DNA of 64,000 bases from Pyrenopolyporus hunteri (Eukaryota > Ascomycota > Sordariomycetes > Xylariales > Hypoxylaceae), in contig CADCXC010000004.1 in NCBI GenBank assembly GCA_902806595.1, forward strand, positions 868,001 to 932,000. The letters are read 5' to 3'. The notes beneath the pieces are model-generated. The model was given only the letters and a program-made list of their open reading frames with translations. It made no database searches and had not been told where the DNA came from. Below, in pieces: positions 58,365-64,000 of the stretch. Numbering within the stretch: position 1 is the stretch's first letter; each line of letters opens with the position of its first letter. A program made the position numbers and the translations under genes.

Positions 58365-60013
58365 TCAAGCTTGATCTTTCACCACTCCATACCTGACCAA
58401 CCCGAGAACAGCTCCTAAAAGGATAGCTAGGGGCGGTGCGACGCCAAAATATCGGCCACCTACGTAGGCGGTCGCCGTCACGACCACCCACCAAGGGTCA
58501 TCTCCCAGGCTCTTCCCGGACTGAAAGCCTTCATCGACATAACCCACCCGCCAGATTCTATACACAGCTGTATAAATCAACCCCACGGCACCGGCGTTGA
58601 CGCCTCTCACTACAGATTTAATCCAACGTCGATTTCTCAATACTCTCCAAATCCCCATTGTCCCATGAACCAGGACAATACCGGGGAAGAAAATACCTAG
58701 AAAAGCGACAACTGCTCCAATGGCGGAGGAGTACCCGTGGTTAATAGCCGTCAGGCCGCCTAGAAATACGGCGAAGTTGAAGTTTGGACCAGGAAATGCT
58801 TGCGCGATAGCAAGGCCAATGAGAAAGTCGCGTGGACTAACCCATCCCTGCGCGACTACGTATTCCCTCAAGAGAGGGATCACAACCGGTCCGCCACCGA
58901 AAATAATAGTGCCGGCTAGATAGAGATTCGCAAAGAGTCTGTATAGAATCGGTAGATCAGGCAAAACCCCTCGAAGCACCATCACGACGATGAATGTAAC
59001 AAAGAAGGTCGAAATGATGGCTGCCCCTGACTTCCATGAGAAATCAAGAAAATACCCTCGTGGTATGATGCGCGGCTCGGAATCTCCGCTCCCGCGCCTA
59101 TCTTGATCGTTGAGGATTACGTCGGGGTCGTCGGCGTCTCTTCTTGAACCGTCTTCCTCGTGCGCAGTATTCGTGTCCAGATTCGCGGCTCTCTTTAGTC
59201 TCAAACCAAGCGTTTTTATAGCCAGTAACGCTCGATGTGGCCAACGATAGTCGTATACGATTGTAGCGCAGCCAGCACCAACCATAAGGACCGGAAAGTA
59301 CCATAGCGCATTGTACAGCATTCCAGCCGAAGCGGTTAAGAAGACGAGAACCCTGGTGAGCTTGTCCGTGATTGCTTTATTCGACAGGTCGACGGCCGCT
59401 AAGGCAATGATGCCAACCGTGGCGGCGTTCAGCCCCGAGAGCAGAGCATATACCGCGCGGGGCAAAGCATCTCCGATGTTAGAGACGCCGATGGAAAGGC
59501 CGAGCATGCCCAACGCCCCTGGAAGGCTACCCGCCGATGTTCATTCTTAATCGATGTACGCGTGGACGACGGCATAGGTGATGCATGCTTTGAACTCACC
59601 TCCAGATGAAAAAAGCTAGAACAGCTCCAAGTAACCCATCTTGTAGCAGGTTCACGCAATACAGCATCTTAGTGCTAGCAGGACCGGATAGGGCTTGGCA
59701 GATACTGAAAAGTTCCTGGTACTGAAACCTGTCTCAGCCTCTTTGTCGCTGGCCATATCTGGTACTATATAGATAACACATACCACCTGTTCATCGATCC
59801 AAGTGTATTTCACTACGAACCTGTCATGGAACTGCAAGAAATATTAGAGTAAGCTAGGTGGATTAAAACGGAGAGGAAGAGTTCACCCACTATCCTGAAA
59901 TGAACTGGAGGTCCACCGAAGGCAGTGAAGCCGAGATGCCAGTTCACCTTCAGCGTCTCCCAACTCCGATGCGCGACTTTCCATCCCGCCGCTTCCCAAT
60001 GACTGACTACCAT
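58365..60013 (-). CDS. Chromate ion transporter (CHR) family protein
   Basis: Four exons on the minus strand: 60013-59891, 59831-59784 (16 codons), 59721-59600 and 59526-58365, giving 484 residues. Introns of 59-74 bp all keep frame, and the joined reading recovers the family blocks. In the first half these are GFTAFGGPPVHF, then WIDEQVYQELFSICQALSGPAST and SLPGALGMLGL. In the second half they are FGGGPVVIPLLREYVVAQGW and LAIAQAFPGPNFNFAVFLG. This inverted two-half layout is the long-chain CHR type, with about ten to twelve helices and a charged central loop (RRDADDPD). Bacterial members expel chromate. In fungi the family is widespread and its natural substrate is unproven (chromate or another oxyanion, perhaps sulfate-linked). 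Confidence 0.92.
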
Positions 60014-60679
60014 ATCGTAGGTAAGGTAGGAATATAAAGGGCTTCGAGACTACTTTTTATGGCTTCGGAGTATAATATCTAGAAGCGATAGGAGTTGGGA
60101 TGCTTCAAGAACTCTCCCACCAATAGTTCACGAACTTTTCTCACGCCATTACCTTGGCACTGACACCATTTTCGGGAGGAGAGTTAGTCCGGATTCATGA
60201 ATCTGTCTGGGCACCTGGTATATACATAAGAAAGCCAAGAGACAGCTAAGTCGTTAAGATGAACCCGGCTCTTATTATACCCATACGCGGTTGAGGCTCA
60301 ATTCCCTGGGGGTTGAATGACCCACCTTCGCTGGAGGGGTTGCGAGGGAATCAGGGCTGAGTAGAGTCTTTTTGAAGCCTAGGTACTTTTATATTTTATA
60401 TACCTAGGTAGGTAACTAGTTGTTATTGGCATTTCTGTATCTTGAGTTAAATACCGCGAGGAAGTTAGGATATACGTAACATATCTCTAAATATGAGCTC
60501 TGGGGCGTCCTATGAGCATCAAGAAATTTGAAGAATAAAGATAAAAAAAATACCTCGGAGGAGACTTGGGGGTTTACGTCCCCGCATAACTTGATTTTCC
60601 CCTTTCTCTTCTTTTTGGGGAGCGGGGGCGGGGAATAAGGAACAGCCACAACGCCACCTGCTATCATGTCAGCTACATG
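60014..60679. other. Upstream region of CHR gene
   Basis: About 670 bp up to the AT-rich element. There is a tatacctaggtaggta palindrome at 60,401-60,416. The 8 bases gctacatg at 60,672-60,679 form the left target duplication of the element. Confidence 0.5.
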
Positions 60680-61914
60680 CAGGGTTGCAAAATTAGTTAG
60701 TTAATCCAGTCCACCCCCGGACTAGGACTGGATTAAAAAAATTTAAAAAAAAACTAAACTAACTAAAAAAAAAATCCTTTGGATTAATATTAACTAAGGA
60801 TTAACTAAGGAATAATTAAAAAATTAAAAAATTAATTTTTAAAAATAAAAAAAAATTAAAAAAAAAATTAAAAAATAAAAAAAATTAAAAAAAAAATTAA
60901 AAAAAAATTAAAAAAAATTAAAAAAAATTAAAAAAAATATACATATAAAATATATATTAAATAATTTTTAATATAAAAATATTTATAAATTTTTATTATA
61001 AAAAGCTTTTAAACTTTTATTTTATTATATTTTTATATTAATTATTTTTAATTTTTTATATTTTATAAAAAAAATAAAAAAAAAATTTAAAATTTATTTT
61101 TAAATTTAGTTTTATTTCTATTATTTATTTATAATTTAAAAAATATTTTTATAATATATTATAAATTAAAAAAATTTAAAAACGTTTAATAAATTTTTAT
61201 AAATAAAAAAAATATTAAAACTTAATTTTATATTTTTTTAAAAATTCGTTTTAAATATAACTTAAAATTTAATATTTATTAAAATTTATCCGATATTTTT
61301 CCGAATTTTATTTAATTTTATATTTTCAAAAATATAAAGATTTTAATTTTTTTTAAAGTAAATTTATTTTATAATAATTAAAAATAACTACTTTATAATT
61401 TTTTTTAAATAATTTTTAAAAAATGAAAAAAAATCGAAAAATTATACGATTTTAAAATATAAATAAATAAATTTATAATAATAATATTTATAATTTATTT
61501 ATAATTAAAAATAATTTTAATATATAAAAATAAATAATAATAATATTTATTTATTTTATATTTTAATATAATAAATTATATAAATTTATTTATTAATTTA
61601 TTAATAATAATTATATTTTTATTTATAATATTAAATTTTTTTTAAATTTTATTTTATTTCTTTTTATTTTTTTTTTATTTTTTTAATTTTTTTTTTTTTA
61701 ATTTTTTTAAAAAAAAATTTTTTTTAAAAAAAAATTAAAAAAAAAAATTAATTTTTTAATTACTAAAAACTAACTAAAGATTAACTAATTAAACTAATTT
61801 AAAATTACGGATTAATTAAAAAAAAATTATTTCAGTCCGGGGGTAAAATAAAACTATATTAACTAAAAATTAACTAAAAAACTAAAAAACTAATGGAATA
61901 ATTTTACAACCCTA
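60680..61914. mobile_element. hAT-like non-autonomous DNA transposon, RIP-degraded
   Basis: The left end starts cagggttgcaaaatta and the right end, reverse complemented, starts tagggttgtaaaatta, so the two ends form terminal inverted repeats. Both also carry a sub-terminal acccccggact block (inverted). The flanks are gctacatg (60,672-60,679) and actacatg (61,915-61,922), an 8-bp target duplication with a single G/A difference. TIRs beginning CAGGG with 8-bp duplications are the mark of hAT elements. The 1.2-kb interior is almost all A/T with no ORF, consistent with RIP. The left sub-terminal region also holds a perfect ccagtcc/ggactgg hairpin. Confidence 0.72.
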
Positions 61915-63666
61915 ACTACATGTAAGATGTAATAATTCCATGTATGACTGACGATTAATATTGGGGTTATTTCTGATGAAGTTTTATGTACGTGTATCTT
62001 GTAGAAAAACATCCATGACCGAGGTGATTAATAAATGAGTACCTGGGTATATAGCTTAGTAGTTTGTCTTTGGGAGTTGATAGCTGAGTTGGTTAAATAA
62101 GTAGGTAGTTTACGATATATGACTGCACTGTTGCAACCCTAATACCTAAGTGCCTAGGTAGTATGGGTATTACCTATAGTTGAGACTAAGAGTACCTGGC
62201 TGTGTGTGGCTGCTCGAATAGTGACCGAATTCGGTTATGCCCCTATAAAACTCGCATGTAGGGTTCCATCTATTGATGGATGGCCGGGTTAATTGTCAGG
62301 TACGTGTACCTGCTGGTTAGATAATACCTCTAAGGGAATCTTAGGTAGGAATATAAGAAACTGACTAATGAACAATGCTTCTATTCGTTTCGAGGGATCT
62401 CTGTCAGCAAAAAAGAAAATGTAGGTCCTATACGAGATAATCTATTTCGATGAGACACAACTTCATGCACAACTTCACGCACAATTCATGCACAGTCAAC
62501 CAAATGCAGTACCTATTGCATGTGCTAAGCATTAACATTCGATACCTAAACTACCTACTTAGGTACCTAAACCAGTAGCAGTGCATGCAGGCATTTATAT
62601 TATATGTAGGTACCTCTCTGCAGCTATTCATGTAGCTATAGCAATGGTAATTGTTTCAATCAGGGCCCTGACGCCGTGTACCGGCTGGCGCATCAGTTGT
62701 AGGTACCTGTCGGTTGTGTGAGAGGATTAGACGAGGGCAGCCAGCACCTGCCTTGGTACTGTATCGTAGGTACCGTACTTAGTATCCCAGCCCTACGTGC
62801 CAAATAAGACCTCAGCTATGAAGGGGATCTCTCCTTCAGGTGGGGGTTAACTATCTCCCCCATCAGAAACCCTGCGAATGAGAAAGTCTAGGCTCTGCTA
62901 GCGGGGTTCTACGGGACGGGACTTGCTTCTAAATAGTGGGGACACGTACCAAGGTAAATGGCTGTTCAGTGCGGAAAAGATGGAAACCGCTATGGCAAAG
63001 AGGCAATGATGATGTAGTGGTCGGCGCCTGATTTTCCCTCGTTGCGTAGCCCACTACACTGCCTACCTGTACCTAGATACCAATGTAGCACGGGCTTTGC
63101 CTACGCTCGCCTTCGCCTGCCTGCGCCTGCCTTGCTACATCTTTAAGTTTACGTAGGTACGCTATTATTTTATTAGCAAGCCTGAAGCAGCAGTTTCCCC
63201 AGTGGAATCCCATAGTTACCTTAAGAGTTAGGTACAATACCTAGCGGGTATCTAATCAAAATCGCCTCGCAGCAGGGGAATATTCAAAACTTGCCCTTCT
63301 ACATTTTATAAATTACATTCTTCACCAATACTTTATCTTCGCATCTACGGATCACATACCCGCCCGCCCCCCGCCGCCGTTCCAGTTGCATGTGCCCGTG
63401 TTACATCGTCGAAGCAAGACAGCATCTCATTAAGCCCTTCTATTCGTCGCCTGTCGCTACTCTGCACCATTATTTTTCACCATTTTCCCCTTGATCGCCG
63501 ATCCAGACACCACGCACAAATCTTTGCGAGGTCCTTGATTACGACAAACAGGACCAGCACCCGGCTACGGCGTTTTTTTTTTCTCACCCACCCGTCTCAT
63601 CACTCTCGTTAAAAGATCCTTTTGACGGGCTACACTGCGACGACGTAGCAGTCATCCCAAGTCAAA
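61915..63666. other. Spacer upstream of ddi1
   Basis: About 1.75 kb with many aggtacct-type repeats (62,153; 62,560-62,575; 62,700; 62,765), short cttcatgcacaa/cttcacgcacaa repeats at about 62,461-62,500, and cgcctgc repeats near 63,108-63,131. A C/T-rich leader (63,360-63,660) precedes the ddi1 start. No other gene is supported. Confidence 0.5.
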
Positions 63667-64000
63667 ATGTGCGTAAGCTCACGACAAGCTCGCTCCTGAC
63701 CAGCTGGTTCCTTGTCGCACCGAAGCTAACGTTCCATTCGCAATAGGCATATCACCGTGAACGTCAACAACCCCGACGTCGAGGCCCAGGAGCTTCAGCT
63801 CATAAATCTCGACGTCCCTCCCGAAATGACCCTCGCCGCGCTGCGAAGCTCCATCGAAGCCGAGGGCATACCCGCTCCGTCCCAAAATATCTACCACAAC
63901 GGCCGGCTCATCACCGACAACTCCAAGACCTTGCAAGAATTGGAGATTTCCGATGGAGACATGTTGGCGTTACACGTTCGGGATATGCGAGGCAATACCG
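63667..64000 (+). CDS. ddi1: Ddi1-like ubiquitin receptor/aspartyl protease, N-terminus (3' end outside window)
   Basis: Exon 2 from 63,747 reads HITVNVNNPDVEAQELQL, then PPEMTLAALRSSIEAEGI and IYHNGRLITDNSKTLQELEISDGDML. This is the ubiquitin-like domain that opens Ddi1. In this frame there is no ATG just upstream. The only fit is an exon of two bases (AT, 63,667-63,668), a 78-bp intron with a GTGCGT donor, a GCTAAC branch at about 63,725 and a TAG acceptor, then G, so the start codon itself is split. Using the nearby GTAAGC donor gives the wrong frame. Ddi1 carries ubiquitinated proteins to the proteasome and has a retroviral-type aspartyl protease domain, which would lie beyond the window. 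Confidence 0.85.

Noticed and set aside
62131..62143. Second match to the hAT-like end (ttgcaaccctaa) downstream of the element
   Set aside because: Only about 12 bases match and there is no partner end or AT-rich interior; chance or a very short relic cannot be told apart.

Overview
The window is nuclear DNA of a filamentous ascomycete (Pezizomycotina, most likely Sordariomycetes). The genes carry short introns (about 50-160 bp) with GTRNGT donors and CTAAC-type branch sites. Several families are fungus-specific (class V and class VI/VII chitin synthases with myosin-like domains, Pkc1, Mdm33, DUF3176, NACHT/STAND proteins). Two AT-rich blocks look like transposons degraded by repeat-induced point mutation (RIP). 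There are no rRNA or tRNA genes, operons or CRISPR arrays that I can see. Exon boundaries were worked out by hand from splice motifs and reading frame; each complete multi-exon model sums to a multiple of three.

Layout. 1-4.2 kb: a HAD phosphatase (minus, cut by the window edge) with an Asn-Gly repeat tail, then Mdm33/She9 (plus). 4.7-8.6 kb: protein kinase C Pkc1 (minus, six exons). 11.2-15.4 kb: a four-TM MARVEL-like protein and an MFS transporter (both minus). 15.4-18.4 kb: a gene-poor stretch. 18.4-22.2 kb: a vacuolar-type Ca2+/H+ exchanger and a small four-TM orphan (both minus). 22.7-23.25 kb: two diverged copies of a GC-rich, hairpin-forming repeat. 23.5-27 kb: the ribosome-assembly GTPase Bms1 (minus). 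28-30.8 kb: a Pbi2-type protease inhibitor with a 5-codon first exon, and a mitochondrial PDK-family kinase (both plus).

32-48.6 kb: a head-to-head pair of chitin synthases, csmB-like (minus) and csmA-like (plus), separated by 5.3 kb. That gap contains a 1.05-kb AT-rich element with about 40-bp terminal inverted repeats and a gene remnant. 49.3-60 kb: a NACHT/STAND protein, an Ayr1-like short-chain dehydrogenase, a DUF3176 membrane protein and a chromate-family transporter (all minus). 60.7-61.9 kb: a second AT-rich element with hAT-like ends and an 8-bp target-site duplication. 63.7 kb to the end: the start of Ddi1 (plus), whose ATG codon appears to be split by an intron.

Functional links. 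Pkc1 heads the cell-wall-integrity pathway, and the two myosin-domain chitin synthases are wall-building enzymes. Bms1, Ddi1, Pbi2, Mdm33 and the PDK-family kinase are housekeeping genes. The 49-60 kb block is more accessory in character (NLR-like protein, SDR, DUF3176, CHR transporter). Intergenic DNA is dotted with palindromes built from AGGT/ACCT (core TACCTAGGTA) that none of the genes explain.
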